DNA of 64,000 bases from Streptomyces termitum. Lineage in GTDB: Bacteria; Actinomycetota; Actinomycetes; Streptomycetales; Streptomycetaceae. Numbering within the stretch: position 1 is the first letter of the stretch; the number at the start of each line of letters is the position of its first letter. The position numbers and the translations under genes were made by a program. The notes beneath the pieces are model-generated. The model searched no databases and was not told the origin of the DNA. It saw only the letters and a program-made list of their open reading frames with translations. Location: NCBI RefSeq assembly GCF_014650175.1, contig NZ_BMUL01000007.1, forward strand, positions 248,001 to 312,000, given 5' to 3'. Below are positions 34,801 through 42,371 of the stretch, one piece after another.

Positions 34801-37800
34801 CGACGTCCTGTCCGACGCCGCCATCGTCTACGACGACACCGCCGCGACGGCCTGGACCGCCGCGCAGACCCCGACCCTGGGCCTGCCCACCTGGTCCGGC
34901 CGCGCCACCGGCTACCCGGCGCCCGCCGCCGGCAGCACCGCCGACCGCACCCCCACCGGCTGGCAGACCCTGGGCAGGACCACCTACGACACCGCGACCG
35001 CGAAACTCGGCCGCCCCCTGGCCGTCACCGACGGCACGGGCAACACCACGACCACGGCCTACTACCCGGCCGCCGGCGGACCGGTCACCAGCACGGTCAT
35101 CACACTGCCCGCCCTCGCCAACGGCCAGGCCCACAAGACCTACACCTACTACGACCCCGCCCGCGGCTCGGTCACCCAGACCCTGGACGCCAACCTCAAG
35201 CGCACCGAGAACACCTACGACGCCCTCGGCCGCATCACCGCCACCTGGGCACCCAACCGCATCAAGTCCGGCGGTGACATCGCCACCGCCACCTTCGGCT
35301 ACGGCATTCACCAGACCGACCGGCCCTCCTGGACCTCGGTCTCCACCCTCAAGGCCGACGGCAAGACCTACACCACCAGCTACAGCCTGGTCGACTCCCT
35401 GCTCCGCCCCCTCCAGACCCAGACTCCGGCTCCCAACGGCGGCCGCATCCTCACCGACACCCGCTACAACGACCGCGGCCTCGCCTACGAGACCTACGCC
35501 GGGATCTTCGACTCCGCCTCCGCCCCGACCAGCACCTGGACCCGGGCCGAGTACGGCGGCGCTCCCCAGCAGTACAACCTCGAATACGACGGCCTCGGCC
35601 GCCAGGTGAAGTCCACCTTCCTGGTCAAGGGCGTCCAGAAGTTCGACCCGGTCGTCACCACCTACACCGGTGACTCCGTCGCCACCACCGCCCAGCAGGG
35701 CGGAACCGCGACCCGCACCCTCACCGACGTCCTGGGCCGCACCACGGAGACCCGCACCTACGCCGGCCCCCGGCCCGACGACACCGCCTACGGGGCCACG
35801 CTCGGCACCTCCTACACCTCCGTGGCGTACTCCTACTACGACGACGCCAAGCAGAAGCAGATCACCGGCCCCGACAACACCAAGTGGACGTACACCTACG
35901 ACCTCTACGGCCGGCCGGACGCCACCACCGACCCCGACAAGGGCACCAGCACCACCACCTACGACGAGCTCGACCGGATCAAGACCACCAAGGACGCCGC
36001 GCAGAACGTCCTCGCCTACGGCTACGACGTCCTCGGCCGCAAGACGGCCCTGTGGCAGAGCACCCCGGGCGACGCCAACCTCCTCGCGGAGTGGACCTAC
36101 GACTCGCTCCTCAAGGGCCTGCCCGACACCTCCGTCCGCTACACCGGAGGCAAGAACCAGACCGGCAGCAAGGCGTACACCAAGCAGGTCACGGCCTACG
36201 ACTCCCTGAGCCGGCCGACCACCACCACGCTCACCCTCCCCGCCGACGACCCCCTGGTCACCTCCGGAGCCGTCACCGCCACCAGCACCGCCAAGGTGCA
36301 CTACCGCCTCGACGGCACCGTCAGCAGCACCACCGAACCCGCGGGCGGCGGCCTCACAAGCGAGATCGTCGGCACCAACTACAACGGCTATGGCCTCCCC
36401 GTCGGCCTGTCCGGTGCATCCGGCTACCTCCTGGGCGCCTCCTACACCGACCTCGGCCAGCTCCAGCAGCTCATCCTCGGCCCGTCGAGCGCCAACGGTG
36501 TCAAGACGGTCTCCCTCACCAGCACCTACGAGGAAGGCACCGGCCGCCTCACCGGCACCGACGTCATCGACCAGACCAAGGGCCGCGTCCGCGACGCCAC
36601 CTACACCTACGACCCCGCCGGCAACGTCACCTCGATCTTCGACCACGCCAACACCGGCAACGGCGCCGACTTCCAGTGCTTCACCTACGACGGCCAGCGC
36701 CGCATGACCGAAGCCTGGACCCCCAAGACCGCCGACTGCGCCCTCACCGGCCGCACCGTCGCCAACCTCGGCGGAGCCGCCCCGTACTGGACCGGCTACA
36801 CCTACACGGCATCGGGCCAGCGGCTCACGGAGAAGCAGAACACCGCCACTCCCACCACCCGCACCTACTGCTACGACACCGCCCGCCCCCACGCGCTGAA
36901 GGCCACCACGACCGACGGCAACTGCGCGGACGAGACCGCCCGCTACACCTACGACGCCACCGGCAACACCACCGGCCGCGTCGAGAAGACGGGCAGCACC
37001 ACCACCCAGTCCCTGACCTGGAACGCCGAAGGCAAGCTCACCAAGCTCACCGAGGCAACCGCCACCACGGACTACCTCTACGACGCCGACGGCCAGCTCC
37101 TCATCCGCCGCGCCACCGGCACCACCGGCGAAACCGTCCTCTACCTCGGCGCCACCGAAGTCCACCTCAAGGGCACCAAGAAGTGGGCCAACCGCTACTA
37201 CACGGCGGCCGGCACCACCCTCGCCCTGCGCACCAACGAAACCGGCACCGAGAAGCTCCACTTCCTCGCCAACGACCACCACGGCACCGGCACCCTCACC
37301 ATCTCCGGCGACACCGCCCAAACCCTCACCAAGCGCTACACCACCCCCTTCGGCACTTCCCGGGGAACCCCCGTAGGCCCCTGGCCCGACGACAAGACCT
37401 TCCTCGGCAAGCCCACCGACACCGAAACCGGCCTCACCCACATCGGGGCCCGCGAATACGACCCCACCATCGGCCAGTTCATTAGCGTCGACACCCTCCT
37501 CGAGATTAAAAAACACCAAACCCTCAACGGTTATAGCTATGCAGGCAATAACCCTGTCACTTTCTCCGACCCGACTGGACTCGGAGTGGATGACGGAACA
37601 GGCCACACCGAAAGGCCGGAGAAGTCGAGTGGTGAAGGCACAGGTAAGCCACGCGGTGGAAGTCCCGCTGTATGCGTCTCTCTCTGTCAGGGCAGCGGGA
37701 GCGCTGACGCCAATGAAACCAGCGGCACCAGCGGATCTGATGACACCAGTAGAGATCGGTCTGGCAGCAGCGGACTGGAGAGTCTCAATGATTCGAAGCC

Positions 37801-38422
37801 GTCCTGTGGGCTGTATCCGATCATTTCGGGAAAGTGCTCAGCACTCCCCTCCTATTATGGAGACATCAAATACCCCAAGGGTTACAGGACGGACTCAGGA
37901 TTCCTGGAAATGGTAGACAATCTAGAGCCTTATGACATAGCGGAAATGTGGATGAATGGGCTCGGCCAGTACTTCCCTATTCTCATCTTCGGGCCGAATT
38001 CCAAGATGACGCGACTCATCGCTGGAGCGGATCATAATAAGAGTCTAGAGAAGGATATTGCAGAGCTCGCTCGTCAGGGGAAATATGAAGCCGTCGGGCC
38101 CAAATCGAAGTGGCACAAGGCGAATCGCCCCGGGAGCTGGAAGGATGCGCTCGGCTTGGTTTCGAGATTCGGAAGTCCAGACTTCGAGACCGTAGTTGGA
38201 TCATGGGGGGAGAGGTATCAGGTAGCGAAAATCAACCCTACAGCGCGCACAGTTACGGTAAATTTCAAGGCCTCAAACAGTACCGACTGGACATCCTTCT
38301 GTCATGACCATATGTGTAGCGGAGGGAATACGGCACGCGGAACAGGGGCAAGCGTGCGCCAGGAATTCTACTGGACGAAGGTGATATCCTTCGATCAATG
38401 GTCCAGGAGTCCGTCCTACTAG
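31817..38422 (+). CDS. RHS/YD-repeat polymorphic toxin-like secreted protein
   Basis: A 2201-residue protein. ATG 31817 follows AAGGAG, and a signal peptide ends near A-Q-A-A (38-39). An N-terminal beta-rich part (about 280-620) of SpvB/Tc-like type leads into YD repeats (about 1108-1860, many x-Y-D-x-x-G-R units). The RHS core follows, with G-A-R-E-Y-D-P-T-I-G-Q-F and N-N-P-V-T-F-S-D-P-T-G ending at residue 1921. In this family the repeats form a shell that encapsulates a C-terminal toxin tip. The tip here (1922-2201) matches no family I recognise. Two 60-base samples in it (37921-37980 and 38221-38280) are each 29/60 G+C, against 41/60 in a sampled shell line (36001-36060), so it was probably exchanged recently. 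Confidence 0.9.
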   Translation: MSRRPRPSRERGRGRGAVVGALALVLSLPSPLIPLAQAADLPGHPEVPKSTPAKVHAVKGPGALKERAKVSSDATFNRALAAQAAREISRSAWPKAHTLTGRIADTADASALVDVRGAAGAGAARLVQQPASGTSTVKVLDQKAARAAGITGVLFTVAAQRPGAARVEVDYSGFGSSVGGAWATRLGLVSLPACALTTPDEPECREGDPIPATNDVQDQKVTADLSRVGTAPRVLALTATSTTGSSAGAGDYSATPLSSSSSWEAGGSSGSFTWSYPVTVPPAAAGPVPSLSLSYDSGSVDGRTANTNNQSSLVGEGFDLTSSYIERKYGPCDDDGQAGKYDQCWKYDNASLVLNGKATELVKDDTTKKWRLKDDDASQVFHATGAANGDEGDAGTDGAGEYWKVVTGDGTTYTFGLNKLPGAGTERTESVWTVPVFGDDSGEPGYSSGTSFSGRAKKQAWRWNLDLVEDVHGNASTYWYTADTNHYAKNGDKTALAAYTRGGRLDEIRYGQRSDKLFTADASGKVTFTYKDRCKDLGGGCGTITQDTAKNWPDVPFDALCAAGKTDCKATGPAFFTQKILSSVDTHVWSTAAEPDAYTPVDSYTLTQDVFDGQDIGNSSDQVWTLTGLKRTGRNGTAITLPTVGFTYQQRANRVDVPGDDIVPLTRPRISTITSETGAVTSVALSEPECVRGTKMPTAEDDNNLACYPVYWPVNGGDPQLDWFHKYRVIAVNTADPAGRNLTVQNTYSYEQPAWHYNDDPFVKESQRTWSSWRGYQKVTVLTGAPGNTRSKTVSLYMQGMHGDRLKAKDANGKPLTRSVTVAGIDLDNVPGSTGDELEMSDSLDQEPYAGRLRQQTTYDGNLAVSNKFYSIWYKRTASQQKSYANTTAYMTRTSREYTHTYLTASRKWRTTLVGHTFDDYGMATQTENYGDRAVTGDETCTRTWYARNDAKGLTGLVSRVRTVGQACATTDDQLKMPTGPNHKYTSAEAPDQRGDVLSDAAIVYDDTAATAWTAAQTPTLGLPTWSGRATGYPAPAAGSTADRTPTGWQTLGRTTYDTATAKLGRPLAVTDGTGNTTTTAYYPAAGGPVTSTVITLPALANGQAHKTYTYYDPARGSVTQTLDANLKRTENTYDALGRITATWAPNRIKSGGDIATATFGYGIHQTDRPSWTSVSTLKADGKTYTTSYSLVDSLLRPLQTQTPAPNGGRILTDTRYNDRGLAYETYAGIFDSASAPTSTWTRAEYGGAPQQYNLEYDGLGRQVKSTFLVKGVQKFDPVVTTYTGDSVATTAQQGGTATRTLTDVLGRTTETRTYAGPRPDDTAYGATLGTSYTSVAYSYYDDAKQKQITGPDNTKWTYTYDLYGRPDATTDPDKGTSTTTYDELDRIKTTKDAAQNVLAYGYDVLGRKTALWQSTPGDANLLAEWTYDSLLKGLPDTSVRYTGGKNQTGSKAYTKQVTAYDSLSRPTTTTLTLPADDPLVTSGAVTATSTAKVHYRLDGTVSSTTEPAGGGLTSEIVGTNYNGYGLPVGLSGASGYLLGASYTDLGQLQQLILGPSSANGVKTVSLTSTYEEGTGRLTGTDVIDQTKGRVRDATYTYDPAGNVTSIFDHANTGNGADFQCFTYDGQRRMTEAWTPKTADCALTGRTVANLGGAAPYWTGYTYTASGQRLTEKQNTATPTTRTYCYDTARPHALKATTTDGNCADETARYTYDATGNTTGRVEKTGSTTTQSLTWNAEGKLTKLTEATATTDYLYDADGQLLIRRATGTTGETVLYLGATEVHLKGTKKWANRYYTAAGTTLALRTNETGTEKLHFLANDHHGTGTLTISGDTAQTLTKRYTTPFGTSRGTPVGPWPDDKTFLGKPTDTETGLTHIGAREYDPTIGQFISVDTLLEIKKHQTLNGYSYAGNNPVTFSDPTGLGVDDGTGHTERPEKSSGEGTGKPRGGSPAVCVSLCQGSGSADANETSGTSGSDDTSRDRSGSSGLESLNDSKPSCGLYPIISGKCSALPSYYGDIKYPKGYRTDSGFLEMVDNLEPYDIAEMWMNGLGQYFPILIFGPNSKMTRLIAGADHNKSLEKDIAELARQGKYEAVGPKSKWHKANRPGSWKDALGLVSRFGSPDFETVVGSWGERYQVAKINPTARTVTVNFKASNSTDWTSFCHDHMCSGGNTARGTGASVRQEFYWTKVISFDQWSRSPSY
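37571..38422 (+). other. RHS C-terminal tip region of foreign composition
   Basis: This part encodes the variable tip after the D-P-T-G boundary: a Gly/Ser/Asp-rich linker of about 60 residues, then about 210 residues of globular sequence. Cysteines occur in pairs (C-V-S-L-C, C-G-L-Y-P-I-I-S-G-K-C, F-C-H-D-H-M-C). The last third is rich in Trp and aromatics and ends W-S-R-S-P-S-Y. No nuclease, deaminase, ADP-ribosyltransferase or metalloprotease motif was recognised. Confidence 0.65.
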
Positions 38423-38465
38423 CCCTCCGTGGCATGCCGAACGAGCATCGATATGGGAGTCTCAA

Positions 38466-38612
38466 GTGGAATCAGCGGGGCAGCTAGTGACAGCGGTCAT
38501 CTGCATATCGATCATCGGCGGTACGGTCGTGCTGCTGGCCGTAGGTGTGAGCGCCAACCGCTGGCGCCGGCGTCGGATGAGCGAAATGCAGACAGATTCG
38601 GAAGAATGGTGA
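38466..38612 (+). CDS. 48-residue single-span membrane protein behind the RHS gene
   Basis: A short frame not reaching usual length cut-offs. GTG 38466 has GGGAG at 38455-38459, six bases before it. The product begins V-E-S-A-G-Q, continues with about 24 uninterrupted hydrophobic residues (L-V-T-A-V-I-C-I-S-I-I-G-G-T then V-V-L-L-A-V-G-V), then N-R-W-R-R-R-R and an acidic tail ending E-E-W. This is a clear N-out/C-in single-span topology by the positive-inside rule. It starts 43 bp after the RHS stop codon and is followed by a terminator hairpin, so it is the only gene placed where an immunity gene would be. Function is unknown; it could also be a membrane chaperone or adaptor. Confidence 0.6.
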   Translation: MESAGQLVTAVICISIIGGTVVLLAVGVSANRWRRRRMSEMQTDSEEW

Positions 38613-38639
38613 CCCTCTCGGTCGCCAATTAGGTGACCT

Positions 38640-38671
38640 CCGGGTCGGCGTGAGGAATCGCGCCGACCCGG
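38640..38671 (+). terminator. Terminator after the RHS unit
   Basis: An 11-bp perfect stem (38640-38650 with 38661-38671, 10-base loop) is followed by TTCTTC. It closes the LamG-RHS-small membrane protein transcription unit. Confidence 0.7.
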
Positions 38672-38767
38672 TTCTTCATATCCGCACGAGGCGTAGAGGA
38701 ACGGGCCTTGCGGTGGCCGTCCGCAGTGCCTCCGCTGACGGATTGAGTGATCTTGGTGACCGTCTAC

Positions 38768-38782
38768 TAAGGGCTGTCCCGT
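38768..38782. repeat. IS terminal inverted repeat, left copy
   Basis: TAAGGGCTGTCCCGT pairs with the complement of 40204-40218, with 14 of 15 positions identical. It lies 54 bp beyond the transposase stop codon, as expected for an IS5-family end. Confidence 0.6.
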
Positions 38783-38835
38783 AAATGATCTCTGGGTCGG
38801 CTTGAACGTGGCTGTTCGCTGTGTGGCTTGACCGC

Positions 38836-39594
38836 CTATCCGGCGAGGGCAAGGTTGTGCATGCGGGCGATGCCGAGCATGGCGTGGTGGACGCCGTCGC
38901 CTTTGAGACGGCAGTCGCGGAGGATCTTCCACGTCTTCATTCGGGCGAGGACGTGCTCGACACGTGCCCGGACCTGCTTGTGGGACTTGTTGTGCGCCTG
39001 CTTCCAGTCGGGCAGGTCTTCGCCTTTGCGCCGGCGGTGGGGCATGACGAGTCCGGTGCCCGGGTAGCCGCCGTCGGCGATCGTGAGGGTCTTGCCGACG
39101 GCGGCTTTGGCGCCGGATTCCTCCCATGCCTTGCAGTCGTTGCGGTTCCCGGCGAGCGGCCGGCCGACCACGACAACCAGGCGGGTGTCGGCGTCGATGA
39201 CGATCTGATGGTTGGTGGAGTACCGGTAGTTCTTCGACTGCGCGGCGATGGTGTGGTCGCGGGTGGGGACCAAGGTGCCGTCCACGATGAGCACGGTGTC
39301 CTTGGCGAACCGCTTGCGGTGCTGGAGCGCGAGCATGGGCCCGCGATGGTCAATGATCCGGTCCGCTGCCGACTTCGACACCCCGAAGAGCGGAGCGAGC
39401 TGTCGCATGGTCAGGTTCGTGCGCCAGTAAGCCGCGACGAGCAGTGCTCGGCCCTCCAGGGGAAGGCTCCATGGCCGACCCTTTCGGACCTCGTCCGCAC
39501 CCTCACGTCGCAGCGCGGTCACCAGCTTGCCGAACTGCCGCGGGCTCAGCCCGGTGAACGGGGCTATCCAGGACGGCTCCGACGCCGTGATCAC
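38836..39594 (-). CDS. IS5-family DDE transposase
   Basis: A 252-residue transposase from GTG 39594 (an in-frame GTG at 39693 is less likely). An N-terminal helix-turn-helix (M-R-Q-L-A-P-L-F-G-V-S-K-S-A-A-D-R-I) precedes the catalytic triad: Asp105 in V-D-G-T-L-V-P, Asp174 in I-A-D-G-G-Y and Glu213 in A-R-V-E-H-V. The triad is complete, so the enzyme may be active. It ends A-R-M-H-N-L-A-L-A-G, the usual tail of this Streptomyces group. Confidence 0.9.
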   Translation of the reverse strand: MITASEPSWIAPFTGLSPRQFGKLVTALRREGADEVRKGRPWSLPLEGRALLVAAYWRTNLTMRQLAPLFGVSKSAADRIIDHRGPMLALQHRKRFAKDTVLIVDGTLVPTRDHTIAAQSKNYRYSTNHQIVIDADTRLVVVVGRPLAGNRNDCKAWEESGAKAAVGKTLTIADGGYPGTGLVMPHRRRKGEDLPDWKQAHNKSHKQVRARVEHVLARMKTWKILRDCRLKGDGVHHAMLGIARMHNLALAG

Positions 39595-39653
39595 ACCAGC
39601 CACAACGTGATCATTGCACTGAGCGAAGGTCTCAACCGTCGGATGAGGTTGCG

Positions 39654-40121
39654 CTACCTCCCACGGGGTGTATGCAGGCGCTGGTACCACCACACATCAC
39701 CGTTCCAGGGCCGTCGATCGGCAAAGGGGTCAGGCAGAGTGCGCTTGAGGAACACCCGGTCCAGGGCCACTATTCGGTGCCTCAGCTCAGCGCGAGCCCG
39801 AGGTGGTAGGTGCGCAAGGACCGCTTCGAGGAGATCTCGGGCATGCCTGACATCGTCGAGGGCGTGGCCTCGGCAGCCACACTCTTCGTCCTGCGGGTAG
39901 AGGGGGCGACGTCCTGGAGGCCCCAGGAACGCTTCATACCGTCGCAGTGCCAGGTCGATGGCACCCGGGTAGAGGAAGCTGGAGCCGAGCTCTTCGACGC
40001 GGTGGATTGCAATGCTGGTGCGGGCAGAGAGCCCGTGGATCCGTTCCAGTGGCGGCTTGTCCCACCTACGCGGCCGCCCAAGGTGTTGGGTGCGAAGCGC
40101 ACCTGGCCGTCTACGCGGCAT
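39654..40121 (-). CDS. Hypothetical protein inside the IS bracket
   Basis: A 155-residue protein from ATG 40121 with no known domain. It is Arg/Leu-rich and soluble, with features such as R-W-D-K-P-P-L-E-R-I, a Cys pair in E-C-G-C-R-G-H-A-L-D-D-V and a C-terminal W-W-Y-Q-R-L. Codon usage looks genuinely coding. It lies 59 bp upstream of the transposase start on the same strand, within the inverted repeats. It could be a passenger gene or an older host gene next to which the IS landed. Confidence 0.5.
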   Translation of the reverse strand: MPRRRPGALRTQHLGRPRRWDKPPLERIHGLSARTSIAIHRVEELGSSFLYPGAIDLALRRYEAFLGPPGRRPLYPQDEECGCRGHALDDVRHARDLLEAVLAHLPPRARAELRHRIVALDRVFLKRTLPDPFADRRPWNGDVWWYQRLHTPRGR

Positions 40122-40203
40122 AGGCCTTTCGGTATGCAGTCATGAGCAGCATTCTGCCAGCAGCCGCCAAGCTGGCCGAAGCAGGGCGCCGCGGCCAGGA
40201 GCA

Positions 40204-40218
40204 ACGGGACAGCTCTTA
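40204..40218. repeat. IS terminal inverted repeat, right copy
   Basis: ACGGGACAGCTCTTA is the inverted partner of 38768-38782 with one mismatch. Confidence 0.6.
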
Positions 40219-40384
40219 GCCGGAGTCGAGTGGGACGTCGGCGGCGAGCCGGTTGATCGGCAGCAGAGTGCCGCCCGTAGTCGCCTGCCGTATGCGCTCG
40301 AAGTCGCTGGATAACCCGACAGACAGCCGCGGGAGAGGAGCCGAGCCCGGTGAGAGTTGCGGCGTCACGAGTTTTGGGCGGTAG

Positions 40385-40791
40385 GCCTCGTCCCGCAACT
40401 ACCGTTTCTCGGCGAACGTGCAGGTCATCATCGATGCCGACACCCGTCTGGTCATCGCGGCGGCCCGGCCGGCGCCGGGCGACAAGGGCGACGCCCACGT
40501 GTGGCGGGAGTCGGGTCTGCCGGCCAGGACGGCGGGGTGACGGTGATCGCGGACGGCGCCTGCCTCGGCACCGGCCTGATCGTCCCGCACCGCAAGAGAG
40601 CTGGCCGCCCTCTCCTGCGCGGGCAGGAGGAGGACAACGCCGAGCACCGACGGGTCAGGGCTCGTGTCGAGCACACCTTCGCCCGGATGAAGAACTGGAA
40701 GATCCTCCGCGACTGCCGCCAGAAAGGAGACGGCCTCCACCATGCCGTCCAGGCCGTCGCCACCCTGCACAACCTCGCCATGACCGGCTGA
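40385..40791 (+). pseudogene. Truncated, frameshifted IS5-family transposase
   Basis: The frame from 40385 encodes R-N-Y-R-F-S-A-N-V-Q-V-I-I-D-A-D-T-R-L-V, matching the middle of IS5 transposases, and stops at TGA 40538. The next frame, from GTG 40537, continues V-T-V-I-A-D-G (second catalytic Asp) to A-R-V-E-H-T-F-A-R-M-K (catalytic Glu) and L-H-N-L-A-M-T-G at the end. The N-terminal third with the helix-turn-helix and the first Asp is missing. The gene therefore carries both a deletion and a one-base frameshift and cannot make active enzyme. Confidence 0.85.
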
Positions 40792-40830
40792 ACCAGCAGC
40801 TCAGACGCCGCCTCAGCCTGCCCAAGCCAA

Positions 40831-40852
40831 ACCTTCTGCAACACCCTTTAGG
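40831..40852. repeat. IS-end-like sequence, right edge of island
   Basis: ACCTTCTGCAACACC followed by CTTTAGG lies 40 bp after the broken transposase and 9 bp before the next chromosomal start codon. It resembles the sequence at 27570-27590 in the same orientation. Confidence 0.45.
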
Positions 40853-40860
40853 CTCTTGCC

Positions 40861-41502
40861 ATGGCCGACACCTCCGCCCCCGCGCTCCTGGTCCTGCACG
40901 CCGTACGGCTGCGGGGCATGACCACCGGTGCGGAGGCCGCCGCGCGCTTCGGGCTCGACGCCGACGCCGTCGGCGAACTGCTCCTCGACCTGGAGGCGTA
41001 CGGGCGGGTCTCCCGGGCCTCCTTCGCGGGGACGTCCGGCTGGACCCTCACCGACGCCGGGCGGGCCGAGGGCGAGCGGCTGCTCGCCGAGGAGCTGGCC
41101 GCGACCGGTCACGGACCCTTCGTGCGCGAGCGGTACGCGACCTTCCTCGCGCACAACGACCGCTGCCTGACCGCCTGCACGGACTGGCAGCTGCGGCCCG
41201 ACGGCGCCGGCCGGCTCGCGGTCAACACCCACGGCGACCCCGTCTGGGACGGCCGGGTTCTCGACGAGCTGACCGTCCTCGGCGGCGTCCTGGACACCCT
41301 CTCGGCCGAACTCGGCCTCCGCCTCCCGCGCCTCGGCGGCTACGGCGCCCGCTTCACCGCCGCCCTCGCCCGGGTCCGGCGCGGCGAGCTCTCCTGGGTG
41401 GACCGCCCGCGCGCCGACTCCTGCCACACCGTCTGGATGGAGCTGCACGAGGACCTCCTCGCCACCCTCGGCCTGCGCCGGGGCGAGGAGCCGGGCGTCT
41501 GA
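40861..41502 (+). CDS. Winged-helix protein, possible MarR/GntR-like regulator
   Basis: A 213-residue protein. The first 75 residues form a winged-helix-like domain (T-G-A-E-A-A-A-R-F-G-L-D-A-D-A-V and L-T-D-A-G-R-A-E-G). The remainder is a helical domain with conserved aromatics (C-T-D-W-Q-L-R-P) and the end region W-M-E-L-H-E-D-L-L-A-T-L-G-L-R-R-G. No ligand-binding family was recognised. It starts only 9 bp after an IS-end-like sequence, so its native promoter may have been separated by the island. It converges on the DUF817 gene. Confidence 0.6.
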   Translation: MADTSAPALLVLHAVRLRGMTTGAEAAARFGLDADAVGELLLDLEAYGRVSRASFAGTSGWTLTDAGRAEGERLLAEELAATGHGPFVRERYATFLAHNDRCLTACTDWQLRPDGAGRLAVNTHGDPVWDGRVLDELTVLGGVLDTLSAELGLRLPRLGGYGARFTAALARVRRGELSWVDRPRADSCHTVWMELHEDLLATLGLRRGEEPGV

Positions 41503-41518
41503 GGGGCGCCCCGCCCGC

Positions 41519-42319
41519 TCAGGCGCCGACCGGTCCGGGGTCCGCCGCCTCCGGACGGCCCCCGGTTCCGGCACGGGCGGCGGCCACGGTGAAGGTGACC
41601 GTGACGAGCAGCGCCCACGCGGCGAACTTGGTGAGGGAGACCGGCTGCCAGCCGTCGAGCTGGTGCGGATAGCTCCAGGCGCCGACGTAGGTGGCGGCGT
41701 TCTCGGCGACCCACAGGAAGAAGCCGATGAGGACGAAGGAGAGCGCGAGCGGCATCCGGAGGTCGTCCGGGCCGACCCGGAAGCGGACCCGGGTGCCGGC
41801 GGTGGCGAGGAGCAGCAGCCCGGCGAGCGCCCAGCGGGCGTCGGGCAGCCAGTGGTGGCTGAGGAAGTTGAGGTAGACCGCCCCGGCCAGGAACGCCATG
41901 ACGCGGGGCCGGTATCCGGTCAGGCGCAGGTCGAGGAGGCGCCAGGAGCGGCAGACGTAGCTGCCGAGCGCCGCGTACAGGAAGCCGCTGTAGAGCGGGA
42001 CCCCGGCGACCTTGGCGACGGCGTCCTCCGGGTAGGACCAGGAGCCCAGCTGGACCTTGGCCAGTTCGAAGAGGAGGCCGATCAGGTGGCAGGCGGCGAT
42101 GACCGCGACGTCCCGGCGGCTCTCCCAGCCGAGCACCCGGGCCAGGACGGTGAGCGCGATGCCGTAGCCGAGGAGCAGGTCGTAGCGGGCGACGGGGAGT
42201 TCGGGCAGCAGGGATGAGACCGCGATGCCGCCGACGAGGGCGACGGCGAAGGCGCAGCAGCGTGCCTGGATGAGGGCGAAGCGCAGCAGCGAGCGGAAAC
42301 CGTGGGTGAGCAGGTCCAT
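41519..42319 (-). CDS. DUF817 integral membrane protein
   Basis: A 266-residue membrane protein with about eight hydrophobic segments. Aromatic motifs S-W-S-Y-P-E, Y-S-G-F-L-Y, L-N-F-L-S-H-H-W and G-A-W-S-Y-P-H-Q are those of the DUF817 family. The two matching W-S-Y-P motifs suggest an internal duplication. Function of the family is unknown. ATG 42319 starts 52 bp after the DUF2470 gene on the same strand, so both could answer to the iron box upstream. Confidence 0.8.
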   Translation of the reverse strand: MDLLTHGFRSLLRFALIQARCCAFAVALVGGIAVSSLLPELPVARYDLLLGYGIALTVLARVLGWESRRDVAVIAACHLIGLLFELAKVQLGSWSYPEDAVAKVAGVPLYSGFLYAALGSYVCRSWRLLDLRLTGYRPRVMAFLAGAVYLNFLSHHWLPDARWALAGLLLLATAGTRVRFRVGPDDLRMPLALSFVLIGFFLWVAENAATYVGAWSYPHQLDGWQPVSLTKFAAWALLVTVTFTVAAARAGTGGRPEAADPGPVGA

Positions 42320-42371
42320 GGGGAAGGGGACGCCCTCGCCCGTGTGTGCGGTTTCCGGACCGCCGGGCAGG

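Larger units (their letters stand above)
38768..40218 (-). mobile_element. Putative IS5-family element or composite remnant
   Basis: The near-perfect 15-bp inverted repeats bracket 1451 bp with an intact IS5-type transposase and a 155-residue unknown gene. Simple IS5 elements are usually under 1 kb, so this is either an element with a passenger gene or the product of two insertions. No clear target duplication was found. Confidence 0.45.

Noticed and set aside
32549..37606. A minus-strand open frame of 1685 codons opposite the RHS gene
   Set aside because: It is a by-product of high GC at third codon positions. The product is a Gly/Val/Asp-rich low-complexity string with no domains, while the plus strand has clear RHS/YD motifs and signal peptide.
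38429..38632. 67-codon frame overlapping the small membrane protein gene
   Set aside because: Its product is Arg/Gly-rich without features and lacks a ribosome site; the GTG 38466 frame has a good ribosome site and a clear membrane span.
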